This document shows positions 47,133-56,743 of a DNA stretch of 64,000 bases, piece after piece. The DNA is from Kurthia massiliensis (GTDB lineage: Bacteria > Bacillota > Bacilli > Bacillales_A > Planococcaceae), in NCBI RefSeq assembly GCF_000285555.1, contig NZ_HE610999.1, forward strand, positions 68,821 to 132,820, written 5' to 3'. Numbering within the stretch: position 1 is the stretch's first letter; every line of letters begins with the position of its first letter. The translations under genes and the position numbers were made by a program. The notes under the pieces were generated by a model. It saw only the letters and a program-made list of their open reading frames with translations, did not search any database and was not told the DNA's origin.

Positions 47133-47198
47133 TTCGTCACCTCTGTACCAAGCTTAAGAAAATCGTCGTCGAAACGCAAGTCTATCGCGAAATGCCTA

Positions 47199-47227
47199 TA
47201 AAAAAATCGCGCCCATTAAGACGCGAT
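47199..47227 (-). terminator. terminator, leftward
   Basis: ATCGCG and CGCGAT arms; T7 on the minus-strand side. It closes the GGDEF gene. Confidence 0.8.
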
Positions 47228-47229
47228 CG

Positions 47230-48975
47230 TTAGCAAACACGGTTTCTACCATGTACTTTAGCTTCATATAACTGATTATCTGCGATATCTACTAATTCAC
47301 TTGGCTGTCGCTCATTCGTATACGTAGCAATACCAAAACTAGCAGTAATAATCCCCGTTTCTCGACCTAAATGAGGGATATTAGCAGCTTCAATTTGTTG
47401 ACGTAATGTTTCTGCTAGCACAACTGTTGCTGCATTTGTTTCTTTCAAGACGATCATAAATTCTTCACCACCGTAACGTGCAAACAATGCATGTGGTGGC
47501 AATTGTTTTTCAATAAGTTTCGTAAATTGAATCAACAATTCATCACCTTTTAAATGGCCGTAGTAATCGTTATATTGTTTAAATTTATCAATATCGATCA
47601 TAATGAGTGAAAGTGGTGTACGTTGCACTTTCGCTTCGTTAAACCATGTTTCAAATGTCGTCGTAAAATAGCGTCGATTGAAAATACCTGTTAATCCATC
47701 TCTCCACGCAATTTCTTGCAATTGCTTATTCGCCTCCGACAATTGCATCGTACGTTCTGCTACTTGACGGTCTAGTGATGTATTTAACGTTGTCAGTTCT
47801 TCATTTAACGATACTAAATTCGTACGATTTTTCGCAAAGTCACGCGCGAGTGCCGCCACTTGTAAAATTAAATAAATCGTCACGCCAACCATCGTCATTT
47901 CTATTTGAGATGAAATGACACCGATACCTTTTAAATAATCTAAAATAACACCTAAAAAGACGATAATGGAGCCAATCGCATTCATGCGAGAAAGCCATTT
48001 GTTTTCTTTTAATGAATGAACGATGACGTATAACAAATAAATAAAAACCGGAATCATCAACCATGTCGTTTTGAAAAATAAGTCTTGGAAAATGACAGGT
48101 GGTGATACTAACGTAACAATCATTAACGCACCACAAATCACCCATACGAAACCAATCATCCAATTAGAAAATTTCTTTTCGTAGTAAAGGCGCATTAAAT
48201 AAAGAAAGACGCAAAAACACATCAACGTCCAGAAATATTCCATCTTTGTGCCCCACTCATACGACACATTTGTAACGCGTGCATATACAAATGGTGCAGC
48301 GAAAAATGAACGAAGCGCAAAACTAATGCAAAATAGCCCAAAAACAAAAAACTCACGCAAGTCTCGAAGGAAAATCGCAAAGACAAGCATCATTAAACCC
48401 ATCATAAAAATAACACCTGTTAAAATCGTATGTCGAAACATTTCACTATTTACATGACGATCTACAGCCAATGCGTGGCCAACTTTGATTGAATTTTCAA
48501 AGCCCCCTCGGATATGTTGAAAACTTGATACTTCCATAGCAAATACAACTGTTCTTTGAGAAGGCGTAAAATAAGCGATGTTATTTTTCAGCATTGTTTC
48601 ATGTGTCTGCGCATCACCGACAACACCTGCTGATGTTAATTTTTTACCATCTACATAAAATGCATATGCACTATATTCAAATGGAATATATACAGCAACT
48701 TTATGGTTTTGCCACTCTTTCGGCACATGCCATTTTTTAGTATATATACCATACGTATTTCGCTTCCCAACGACCGATTCAAAAGAACTTGGAATTTGTA
48801 CTTTTTTACCATGATCAAAATTACCTTTTGTCATAAGCTGTTGATGATAAAACGTCCATTCTCCATCTAACGGCTTTAAAGGATCGTTGGCAGGCAACGT
48901 ATGTGCAACTGCAACATTGGTACAAAACATCCACACACAAATGATACCGCAAAAAATATATATGAAGCGTTTCAT
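47230..48975 (-). CDS. 7TM-DISM diguanylate cyclase
   Basis: 581 aa. Signal peptide (1-24), an extracellular beta-sandwich (about 25-175; KVQIPSSFESVVGKRNTYGI, VAVYIPFEYSAYAFYVDGKK), seven membrane helices (about 180-370), a coiled coil (about 375-415) and a GGDEF domain (about 418-580) with DIDKFKQYND and RYGGEEFMIVL. It makes c-di-GMP from GTP in response to an extracellular ligand. No RxxD inhibitory site is visible before GGEEF. Confidence 0.93.
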   Translation of the reverse strand: MKRFIYIFCGIICVWMFCTNVAVAHTLPANDPLKPLDGEWTFYHQQLMTKGNFDHGKKVQIPSSFESVVGKRNTYGIYTKKWHVPKEWQNHKVAVYIPFEYSAYAFYVDGKKLTSAGVVGDAQTHETMLKNNIAYFTPSQRTVVFAMEVSSFQHIRGGFENSIKVGHALAVDRHVNSEMFRHTILTGVIFMMGLMMLVFAIFLRDLREFFVFGLFCISFALRSFFAAPFVYARVTNVSYEWGTKMEYFWTLMCFCVFLYLMRLYYEKKFSNWMIGFVWVICGALMIVTLVSPPVIFQDLFFKTTWLMIPVFIYLLYVIVHSLKENKWLSRMNAIGSIIVFLGVILDYLKGIGVISSQIEMTMVGVTIYLILQVAALARDFAKNRTNLVSLNEELTTLNTSLDRQVAERTMQLSEANKQLQEIAWRDGLTGIFNRRYFTTTFETWFNEAKVQRTPLSLIMIDIDKFKQYNDYYGHLKGDELLIQFTKLIEKQLPPHALFARYGGEEFMIVLKETNAATVVLAETLRQQIEAANIPHLGRETGIITASFGIATYTNERQPSELVDIADNQLYEAKVHGRNRVC

Positions 48976-49331
48976 GACATTCCTACCTTTTATTCATATC
49001 GATTATTAGAACCAATTATCTACATTCTAACACTAAAATAGGCTTACGTTAATTTTATTTTTGAACTATTATGACTAGCTGTTCTTTTAACGTCTTCCTT
49101 ACAAAAAAGCCTTAAAGATGCTTATGAATCGCCTTTTCTCGCAATTGTTCATGCATCTGTACAGTGTATGGCGAATGATTATTCTTACTAAAATCGTATA
49201 TAAAATGATTTCCTCTATTTTAACAAGAAAGTCGAGAAATGTTATGAAAAATAGATGAAAACTTTCAAATTTTGTTATTTTTTTGATTTTAACGGGTAAG
49301 TGTAATTAACTTAGGAAAAGGAGGTGTCATT
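48976..49331. other. intergenic region between divergent genes
   Basis: About 355 bp, AT-rich. TTGTTATTTTTTTGATTTTAAC (49274-49295) just before the plus-strand gene may carry its promoter. No structured RNA or coding frame is evident. Confidence 0.35.
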
Positions 49332-49961
49332 ATGCAATTGATGAAAGTGTATCACCTACCACCATTCCATCGGTTATTAACTATCATAGCGAGTGTTCTT
49401 TTCACAATCGAATGCTTCTTACTTTTCTCGCCTATCCTAACGATTTTCAAAATGATTATTGCTGTTGACGCACTACCATTTCTCATCACGACGTGTATTT
49501 ATTTTGCAAAAGGAACGGTCGCAGCCATTCCTTCTACGGCATTAACGAGTATCCTTTATATGTCTTTTGATAGCTACAATCAGAAGTTTCAAACTGAACG
49601 GACACTTATTCGTCTACTTGTCGTCCAAAAAGAAGCGCCATTGACGAATGATAAAATTGCGTCCTTGCAACCGCGCTACCCAGATATTATTTACACGTAT
49701 CGCCTCATGCAATTGCTCGGCAAAGAACCATTGACGAAAAGAAAACATGTAAAACATGCGTATAAACATGCTTTCCAATCTTGCACCGCACAAGATTTAA
49801 AAGTGTTAAATGACTTCGGCACATCTGCAAAAATGATTATTACCCTTTTAACAAATGGGCGTACGAGTGTATTTATGTATCGTTCCCTTTATAAAAAAGA
49901 GATTATCCATTGGTGTGAAGCTTTAGAAGAAACTTTAGGCCGTAAAGCGAGAAACGTATAA
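49332..49961 (+). CDS. membrane protein of unknown function, 209 aa
   Basis: Two hydrophobic segments near the N-terminus (about 12-40 and 42-70), then a soluble basic domain of about 130 residues. No recognised family. AGGAAAAGGAGGTG is a very strong ribosome binding site. It ends 57 bases before the TetR gene on the same strand, so it may be transcribed with it. Confidence 0.6.
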   Translation: MQLMKVYHLPPFHRLLTIIASVLFTIECFLLFSPILTIFKMIIAVDALPFLITTCIYFAKGTVAAIPSTALTSILYMSFDSYNQKFQTERTLIRLLVVQKEAPLTNDKIASLQPRYPDIIYTYRLMQLLGKEPLTKRKHVKHAYKHAFQSCTAQDLKVLNDFGTSAKMIITLLTNGRTSVFMYRSLYKKEIIHWCEALEETLGRKARNV

Positions 49962-50017
49962 TCGTATCTCGCTTTTTTTTGTGTACAATGATAGCATTGC
50001 AATATTGGAGGTATCTT

Positions 50018-50584
50018 ATGGGACGAGATAAAAAATTTTCAGAACAAGATTTATGGCAACATACCCATCAGCTATTATTATCTGCTGGGTACCAAGGTTT
50101 TAAAATCGGCTTACTCGCAAAAAGTCTCGGCGTATCGCGCGCCGCTATTTATAAACAATATCCAAATAAAGAAGAACTCATTGTCGCCTTTATGGTGTCA
50201 GAAATGAAACATAGCATTGATCACTTAGCAAACGTAGATTTTACACAATGCTTTGAAAAACAACTCGAAGATTTATTGATTCGAATGTTTGATTTGCGGG
50301 ATCTCCATCAAATTTTAGGTCTCGCTATGCAAATTGAAGATGTTTCCCCTGTTGTTGCTGAAAAGAAACAGCTGTTAAATGGGATGCATGGCGGTTTATA
50401 CGTACCGTTGCAACAAGTCATTAAAAAAGGTAAAGAAGAAGGTATTATCGCTGAAGATCGAAACGACTTTTTATTATTAGGGTTCATTTTCCAACTTATC
50501 GACATGCCAAATCACCTTAATTTGCCTATAAATGAGTTTTTAAAAGAAATTAAAATGCTTATTTTACACGGCATTTCTAAATAA
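50018..50584 (+). CDS. TetR-family regulator of the downstream ABC exporter
   Basis: 188 aa. ATG 50018 (MGRDKKFSEQD) follows TTGGAGG; an upstream frame from 49979 is not preferred. Helix-turn-helix FKIGLLAKSLGVSRAAIYKQ (about 28-47). It precedes an FtsX-type permease and its ATPase in the order seen in Lactococcus hrtR-hrtB-hrtA, where the TetR protein is a heme sensor. That role is inferred from order and size only. Confidence 0.85.
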   Translation: MGRDKKFSEQDLWQHTHQLLLSAGYQGFKIGLLAKSLGVSRAAIYKQYPNKEELIVAFMVSEMKHSIDHLANVDFTQCFEKQLEDLLIRMFDLRDLHQILGLAMQIEDVSPVVAEKKQLLNGMHGGLYVPLQQVIKKGKEEGIIAEDRNDFLLLGFIFQLIDMPNHLNLPINEFLKEIKMLILHGISK

Positions 50585-50637
50585 GTTACAAGATTGTCAC
50601 TTATTTAAGTTACATAAGTGTCACTTTTATGTATAAT
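50585..50637 (+). promoter_or_regulatory. promoter and candidate TetR operators
   Basis: -10 TATAAT (50632-50637) with GTTACA (50609-50614) as -35, 17-bp spacing. Around it are AAGTG-T-CACTT (perfect 5-1-5 dyad, 50616-50626), two copies of AAGTTACA (50583, 50607) and two of GTCACTT. A repressor here would block the ABC genes. Confidence 0.6.
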
Positions 50638-50707
50638 AGAGATTGTATTGTTAGTGAAACAAGCTATTCGCTAATAGACAACACTTATCTATTATGGAGG
50701 TCACAAC

Positions 50708-51832
50708 ATGTTTTTAGCACTAAAAGAATTAAAACATGCGAAGTTCCGCTACGCGATGATGACAGCAATTATCGTATTAATCGCTTGGCTCGTATTTATA
50801 TTATCGGGACTTGGTAACGGTTTATCGACTTTAAGTGCCGCTACGCTGAAAAATATTGACACTGAATATGTCACTTATGAAGAAACAGCTGGCGCTACGT
50901 TCGCAAAGTCGTTATTATCGGAAAATGTACAAGAAGATTTAGAAAAACAAAAAAATGTTGAGGAAGTTTCACCATTTGGCGCATCAATGATCGCTGTTGG
51001 TAAAACAAAAACAAAAGACGCTGACGCAAAAGAAGATGCAGCATTAATCGGGGTGAACCCAGATGCATTCTTCATGCCAGAAATTATCGAAGGTGATAAA
51101 TTATCACTTGATAACGAAAAAGGTGTAGTCGTGAATGATACATTAAAAGACGCTGGTTATAAAATCGGCGACACTTTACTCGTATCAAACTCTGATATGA
51201 AATTAAAAATTATCGGTTTCGTTAAAAATGAAACATACAACCACTTACCTGCTATTTTCGCGGTAATGGATACATGGCGTGAATATCAATACGCTGCACC
51301 TGGCTCCGACAACGGTGTGAAAGAACCTGTTCAAGCATTCATGGTAAAAGCACCTAAATTAGACGACCCAGCAGCGATTGATAAAAACATCGATGATATC
51401 GAAACAGTTACAAAAGCTACAGCTGTAAACGGTATGCCTGGTTACAAAGAAGAAAACGGTACAATCTTAATGATGCTTGCATTCTGTATCGCTATCTCAG
51501 CATTCATTATCGCTGTATTCTTCTACGTTATTACAATGCAAAAAACACAACAATTCGGTGTTATGAAAGCAATCGGTGCGAGCAACGGCTTCATCGGTAA
51601 AGCAATCGTTGCCCAAGTTGCCTTCTTATCAATCGTCGGTATTTTAATTGGTATCGCATTAACTTACTTAACAGCGATGATTTTACCAGAAGGAATGCCA
51701 TTTAACTTAGATCCAACATTAATTGTCACATATGCAATCGTACTATTAGTAATCGCTTTATTAAGCTCATTAATCTCAGTACGCCAAATTGTGAAAATTG
51801 ATCCATTAACAGCATTAGGGAGAGTGGAATAA
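50708..51832 (+). CDS. HrtB-like FtsX-family ABC permease (putative heme exporter)
   Basis: 374 aa. One N-terminal helix (MFLALKELKHAKFRYAMMTA, then a hydrophobic stretch to about 40), a large extracellular domain (about 45-255) and three C-terminal helices in an FtsX domain (about 258-370). This is the HrtB/DevC/MacB-like type IV or VII permease layout. The start resembles staphylococcal HrtB. TATGGAGG upstream; its last base overlaps the ATPase start. Heme as substrate is inferred. Confidence 0.8.
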   Translation: MFLALKELKHAKFRYAMMTAIIVLIAWLVFILSGLGNGLSTLSAATLKNIDTEYVTYEETAGATFAKSLLSENVQEDLEKQKNVEEVSPFGASMIAVGKTKTKDADAKEDAALIGVNPDAFFMPEIIEGDKLSLDNEKGVVVNDTLKDAGYKIGDTLLVSNSDMKLKIIGFVKNETYNHLPAIFAVMDTWREYQYAAPGSDNGVKEPVQAFMVKAPKLDDPAAIDKNIDDIETVTKATAVNGMPGYKEENGTILMMLAFCIAISAFIIAVFFYVITMQKTQQFGVMKAIGASNGFIGKAIVAQVAFLSIVGILIGIALTYLTAMILPEGMPFNLDPTLIVTYAIVLLVIALLSSLISVRQIVKIDPLTALGRVE

Positions 51833-52509
51833 TGGCGCTATTATCATTACAAAACGTATCGAAAAGCTACAAAGAAGGCGCTAGCACTGTCCAAGCATTA
51901 AAACAAGCAAGCCTTGAAGTAAATGCTGGTGAGCTAGTAGCGATTATCGGTCCATCTGGTTCTGGTAAAAGTACATTGCTTTCAATCGCTGGTGCATTGC
52001 TGCAACCAACAGAAGGTACTGTCAAAATCAACGACAAAGATATCGCAAACCTTTCTGCAAAACAACTTGCAAGCTTCCGTTTAAAAGAGCTTGGCTTCAT
52101 TTTACAAACATCAAACTTAGTGCCTTACTTAAACGTACTAGATCAATTACTACTTGTGAAAAAAATGGGTGGTAAAGTCACAAAAGACGATAAATCATTT
52201 GCAAAACAATTACTTTCAGAACTTGGTCTTGCTACGAAGCTGAAAAAAATGCCAAATGAATTATCAGGTGGTGAACGTCAACGTGTTGCAATCGCACGTG
52301 CGTTCATGAACAACTCAAACGTTATTTTAGCCGATGAACCAACAGCTAGTCTTGATTCAAAACGCGCGCTTGAAGTTGTTAAACTTCTTGCAAAAGAAGC
52401 GAAAGAACGTAACAAAGCGGCCGTTATGGTAACCCATGACGAACGTATGCTACAGTTCTGTGACCACGTATATCGCATGGAAGATGGCGTGTTAACACAA
52501 CAATCTTAA
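51832..52509 (+). CDS. HrtA-like ABC ATPase
   Basis: 225 aa. Walker A AIIGPSGSGKSTLLSIAGAL (about 38-57), Q-loop FILQTSNLVPYL, signature ELSGGERQRVAIARAF, Walker B VILADEPTASLDSK, switch MVTHDERM. Member of the MacB/LolD/HrtA group that powers FtsX-type exporters. Translation is coupled to the permease (TAATG). Confidence 0.9.
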   Translation: MALLSLQNVSKSYKEGASTVQALKQASLEVNAGELVAIIGPSGSGKSTLLSIAGALLQPTEGTVKINDKDIANLSAKQLASFRLKELGFILQTSNLVPYLNVLDQLLLVKKMGGKVTKDDKSFAKQLLSELGLATKLKKMPNELSGGERQRVAIARAFMNNSNVILADEPTASLDSKRALEVVKLLAKEAKERNKAAVMVTHDERMLQFCDHVYRMEDGVLTQQS

Positions 52510-52516
52510 TTCACAC

Positions 52517-52549
52517 AAAAAAGGGATCGCCTAAGCGGTCCCTTTTTTA
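52517..52549. terminator. bidirectional terminator
   Basis: AAGGGATCGC-CTAA-GCGGTCCCTT with A6 and T6 flanks. Confidence 0.9.
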
Positions 52550-52558
52550 ATTGCACAT

Positions 52559-52999
52559 TTATAAGTTTTCCATTATGACATATATCCATTGGTCTTCGTA
52601 GCGGTACGTACGTAAAAATTGTCCTTCTAACAACTCAATTTGTTGCGCTGTCGTTGAAAAAATCACATCTACTAATTGTACGTGATACGTTTTCTTTAAT
52701 ACCGCTTCTTCTGTAACGACGTCATACTGTGTTAACTTGCCACAAAATGATTGTGCCATTAAACCATCAAACGGACGATACAGTTTAAAGTAAGTATGAG
52801 CAGCTTTCACATGCAATAGCAAATCTCGTTCATACGTCGTGACGGCTGTAGGTTTTGTTGTATCTGTTTGTCGATTCTCTTGAGCTAACAATTGCTCACT
52901 ATAACATTTAAATGGCATTTGTTCTACACGCTGCACATCTACATCTCCGAACACTTTCACTTGTACCTCAACAGGCATAAATGGAACTTTGATTTTCAT
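52559..52999 (-). CDS. hypothetical protein, 146 aa
   Basis: ATG 52999 follows AAGGAGTG. A beta-rich, acidic soluble protein (MKIKVPFMPVEVQVKVFGDV...) without signal or membrane segments. No family recognised. Convergent with the ABC exporter operon. Confidence 0.6.
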   Translation of the reverse strand: MKIKVPFMPVEVQVKVFGDVDVQRVEQMPFKCYSEQLLAQENRQTDTTKPTAVTTYERDLLLHVKAAHTYFKLYRPFDGLMAQSFCGKLTQYDVVTEEAVLKKTYHVQLVDVIFSTTAQQIELLEGQFLRTYRYEDQWIYVIMENL

Positions 53000-53533
53000 A
53001 TTGCATCACTCCTTAACGTAAAAAGAAAATTGTCACATTACTTCTTTACCTATTTTTTCGAAAAAACAAACTTTTAAAGTATGTAACATTTATTATAATA
53101 CATACTGAATCATATTAAAACCGAAAAATATGAAAAATTCTGAAAAATAAGTATCTAAAAAATACGCCTGTCGTCGCACAACTAATTTTCTATCAAATTT
53201 CATCATTTTTAGGTATTAAAAACTGATTTCTTCAAAAAAGACTTTAATTATTGCGAATTTATCGTAAAAAAAGCGAGCCATCTTTAAAATAAAATACTTT
53301 TAGATCATCTCATTTTAAAATTTACAGAAAATTAATAGACAACGTTATTATTTTAAAAAATCACCCGATAACATTCCCTTTTTTTGCTAAAAACCTTCTT
53401 TTTGCATTATTTTTTTGATAAATCTAGTTTTTTGTTTTTTCTCACTGGTTATGTATAGTAAATAAGGGTATATACTTTAAACACTATGATAATAGTCATA
53501 AAAATTTATCAATGATTAAGGGGGATTTCGTAT
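53000..53533. other. 530-bp AT-rich intergenic region
   Basis: Flanked by divergent genes. It contains many short A/T tracts, no coding frame and no recognised riboswitch. TATAGTAAATAAGGGTATATAC near 53452-53473 may hold the LysM gene promoter. Confidence 0.4.
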
Positions 53534-54394
53534 ATGAGAAAAGAACTAACGTCTACATTAGTCGCAGCTACAGCATTCACGTTCCTAATTACCGATGTAG
53601 AAGCACAAGCAGCTTCTACTTATAAAGTTAAAAAAGGTGATAGCTTAGCATCAATCGCACGTGCCCATCATACTTCTTCTACTAAATTGCGAAAGCTCAA
53701 TGATTTAGCTGGCAATTACATTTACGTTGGCCAATCGTTAAAAGTACCAGGCAAAGCAAAAACAACATCGAAAAAAAAGACTTCTAAAGAAACGACTACA
53801 TACACTGTTAAATCTGGTGATTCTCTTGGATTAATCGCTTTGAAAAGTGGTATAAGCATTGCCACACTTAAAAGTTTAAACGATCTGAAAAACGATACAA
53901 TTTTCGTTGGCCAATCCTTAAATGTGACGACAACAACGAAAACAGCGACGGCTAGCTATACCGCAAAGAAACCGACAACGACGAAAAAAGAAACAGCGAA
54001 AACGACGACTTCTAATCAAAATCAAGCTCGTCATATTACTTCCCTCGCATTGAAATATCAAGGTGTACCATACGTTTGGGGCGGTGCTTCTCCGAGTGGG
54101 TTTGACTGTTCAGGCTTTATTTATTACATCTTTAAACAAAATAACTATTCTATTAGCCGTATGCAAGTATCCGAATATCGCCATATTGCTACTACTGTCA
54201 GCGCTAAAAATTTAGTAGCGGGCGACTTAATTTTCTTCCAAAACACATATAAACAAGGCATTTCTCATGCTGGTATTTACCTCGGCGGCGGGCAATTCGT
54301 TCATGCTGGTACATCTAGTGGTGTGACCGTTACGAGTATTTATGATAGTTATTGGTCAAAACATTTTCATAGTTACGGCCGTTTAAGCCGTTAA
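53534..54394 (+). CDS. secreted LysM (x2) - NlpC/P60 endopeptidase
   Basis: 286 aa. Signal peptide to about residue 28 (VEAQA), two LysM domains ([33 protein letters not shown]), a Lys/Thr linker and an NlpC/P60 domain with Cys in SGFDCSGFIYY and His in GISHAGIYLG. GGGGG ribosome binding site. Third paralogue of this wall hydrolase group in the window (others at 29988 and 32399), with one LysM fewer. Confidence 0.93.
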   Translation: MRKELTSTLVAATAFTFLITDVEAQAASTYKVKKGDSLASIARAHHTSSTKLRKLNDLAGNYIYVGQSLKVPGKAKTTSKKKTSKETTTYTVKSGDSLGLIALKSGISIATLKSLNDLKNDTIFVGQSLNVTTTTKTATASYTAKKPTTTKKETAKTTTSNQNQARHITSLALKYQGVPYVWGGASPSGFDCSGFIYYIFKQNNYSISRMQVSEYRHIATTVSAKNLVAGDLIFFQNTYKQGISHAGIYLGGGQFVHAGTSSGVTVTSIYDSYWSKHFHSYGRLSR

Positions 54395-54396
54395 AA

Positions 54397-54427
54397 AAAG
54401 GACTTCGGTATGGCACCGAAGTCCTTT
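54397..54427. terminator. bidirectional terminator
   Basis: AAAGGACTTCGGT-ATGGC-ACCGAAGTCCTTT between convergent genes. Confidence 0.9.
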
Positions 54428-54445
54428 CTTATTTAGCTTCATATA

Positions 54446-55375
54446 TTAAATTTCGTATTCAATTTGTGCAACTGAGCTCGTTTTAATATTTGGTGATGGT
54501 TGTGAGTTATACACACGAGAATATGGTACGACTGAATGTGTTAACCAAATGTTTGAACCTAAAATCGAGTCATGACCAATTTTCGTTTTACCACCTAAAA
54601 TTGTCGCATTCGCATAGATGACAACATTGTCTTCAATGTCAGGGTGACGTTTAATCCCTTTAATCGGATTGCCATCGTCGTCTAATGAGAAGCTCAACGC
54701 ACCAAGTGTTACCCCTTGGTATACTTTCACGTTATTACCGATTGTACATGTTTCACCGATAACAACACCTGTACCGTGGTCAATGAAGAATGAATGACCG
54801 ATTTGTGCACCTGGGTGAATATCGATACCTGTTAAATCATGCGCATGTTCTGACATAATACGTGGGATAATTTTGACGTCCATTTTATACAATTCATGTG
54901 CAATACGGTGTGTGCATACTGCTTGAATAGATGGGTAGCTTAATAAAATTTCTTCTAATGATACGGCAGCAGGGTCACCGTTGTACGCTGCTTGAATATC
55001 CGTTTGAATCATTTGGCGAATTTCAGGAAATTTATTCATTAAATCCATGACAATTTTATCCGCACAATCGCGCGCGCCATTTTCACATTTTTTATCGTTG
55101 CTGTACACAAGTACTTTCTCGACCATATCACGTAAATCAACGGCCGCTTTACGTAAGTTATTGCTAACTGCCATATTTAAACGGACAGTGTCCATTTTCT
55201 TTTGATCGTAAATACCAGGGAATAGCGCCATACGGAAGCTTTCTAAAATCTTCACGATACGGTCGCGTCCTTTAAATCCGATTGAGTTTTCAGTATCGAA
55301 ATGCTCGCAGTTAATTTCAGTTAACTCACGGGCAATTGACGGTACTTTATTATCTAGCCATTCATGTAATTCCAT
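54446..55375 (-). CDS. epsC: serine O-acetyltransferase, EpsC type
   Basis: 309 aa, the long form with an N-terminal helical region (about 1-150) and a left-handed beta-helix acyltransferase domain (about 180-300). Active-site segment GIDIHPGAQIGHSFFIDHGT then GVVIGETCTIGNNVKVYQGV; later NATILGGKTKIG. It transfers acetyl from acetyl-CoA to serine, the first step of cysteine synthesis. Ribosome binding site GGGAGGCC. No partner cysK here. Confidence 0.9.
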   Translation of the reverse strand: MELHEWLDNKVPSIARELTEINCEHFDTENSIGFKGRDRIVKILESFRMALFPGIYDQKKMDTVRLNMAVSNNLRKAAVDLRDMVEKVLVYSNDKKCENGARDCADKIVMDLMNKFPEIRQMIQTDIQAAYNGDPAAVSLEEILLSYPSIQAVCTHRIAHELYKMDVKIIPRIMSEHAHDLTGIDIHPGAQIGHSFFIDHGTGVVIGETCTIGNNVKVYQGVTLGALSFSLDDDGNPIKGIKRHPDIEDNVVIYANATILGGKTKIGHDSILGSNIWLTHSVVPYSRVYNSQPSPNIKTSSVAQIEYEI

Positions 55376-55632
55376 ATTGCTTGGTGGCCTCCCTTAGTTA
55401 CTTTACTTGTTTGATAGGTATTTATTCAATGTGTCTATTTTAGCGCATTTTATACAACGTTCCAACTAAGAACTTTTAAAAAGGCATATTTTGACTGAAC
55501 ATTTTGTTTTTTGAGCAAAAATGAAGCAATTTTATATCAACTACTAGTTAACATTCTCAACAAAACGCAACAATTAGTCGCTAGAAAGCCCTAAAGAAAG
55601 CGGGTATGATAATAGTAATAGGAGGTGCACAG

Positions 55633-56742
55633 ATGGATTTACAATTCGCTCACATCTTTTCCGCACGCCGTAAAGAACTCGGTTATACCCAAGAAGACAT
55701 CGCACAGTATATCGGTGTGTCACGCGCTGCTGTGTCAAAATGGGAAAAAGGACAAAGCTACCCTGACATTACAGTCCTTCCCCGTTTGGCGACATACTGC
55801 AATTTATCGATTGATGCGTTGCTCGGTTATGAACCTCAATTGACAGAGGCTCATATCGTAAATCTGTATAAACAACTCGCAAACCGCTTTTTCCATGAAC
55901 CATTTACACAAGTAGAAGCGGATATTGAACAAATGATACGTGACTATTATGCGTGTATGCCTTTCTTATTGAAGATGGCACAACTATATATCAATTATAG
56001 CTCTGTCTCTAATGATATCCCACGTATTGTAGCGCGTGCCGAAGCCCTTTGTCAGCGCGTCCAACAATATAGTGATGACATTAACATTTTACAAGAAGCA
56101 CGTATGCTAGAAGGCTTGTCATTAATCATGCAGCAGCGTCCACAAGATGTCCTTGAAAAGCTCGGTAACGAAGTGAACATTCAACATAATGAAGAACAAC
56201 TTATTGCTCGCGCGTACCAAATGCTTGGACAAACAACAGCAGCGAAAGAAGTATTGCAAGTAAGTGCATATCAGCATCTTTTCTCACTCACATCTGCCTT
56301 AACAGATAGCTTACTTTTAACGCTCGATCAACCACAAAAATTCCATGAAAGCGTCGAAAGACTAGAACGGTTACTCGATGATTGGCATGTCGCATCACTT
56401 AATCCGAATAGCACACTCGTGTTTTATATAATGGCTGCTACAGGCTATACGCAGCTTGGACAATATGACGAAGCGATGCGTATGCTATCAGCTTACACGA
56501 AAGCATGTCAAAAGCTCGATTTCCCATTAACGCTTCGTGGCGATCATTATTTTGACCAAATCGACAATTGGTTACAGTCTAAAATGCAATTGGCGACGGT
56601 GTCACCGCGAGATGAGGCATCAATTAAGCGAGACTTATATACGTCGATTGCACAAAGTCCCGCATTTGCGCCACTCACCACACGCGAAGACTACCAATTA
56701 CTGTTAAAGAATTTACAACTTACTATAGAAGGAAGTGCTTAG
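55633..56742 (+). CDS. XRE-family regulator with C-terminal TPR-like domain
   Basis: 369 aa. ATG 55633 follows GGAGGTG; a longer frame from 55606 lies before that site. Helix-turn-helix at about 5-60 (LGYTQEDIAQYIGVSRAAVS, KWEKGQSYPDITVLPRLATY), then about 300 residues of helical repeats, the layout of peptide- or partner-responsive regulators. The gene abuts two small membrane protein genes (1 and then 0 bases apart), which it may control. Confidence 0.85.
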   Translation: MDLQFAHIFSARRKELGYTQEDIAQYIGVSRAAVSKWEKGQSYPDITVLPRLATYCNLSIDALLGYEPQLTEAHIVNLYKQLANRFFHEPFTQVEADIEQMIRDYYACMPFLLKMAQLYINYSSVSNDIPRIVARAEALCQRVQQYSDDINILQEARMLEGLSLIMQQRPQDVLEKLGNEVNIQHNEEQLIARAYQMLGQTTAAKEVLQVSAYQHLFSLTSALTDSLLLTLDQPQKFHESVERLERLLDDWHVASLNPNSTLVFYIMAATGYTQLGQYDEAMRMLSAYTKACQKLDFPLTLRGDHYFDQIDNWLQSKMQLATVSPRDEASIKRDLYTSIAQSPAFAPLTTREDYQLLLKNLQLTIEGSA

Positions 56743-56743
56743 C

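Noticed and set aside
53000-53533. c-di-AMP (ydaO) riboswitch before the LysM-NlpC/P60 gene
   Set aside because: Such hydrolases often carry one, but the required GC-rich conserved blocks are absent from this leader.
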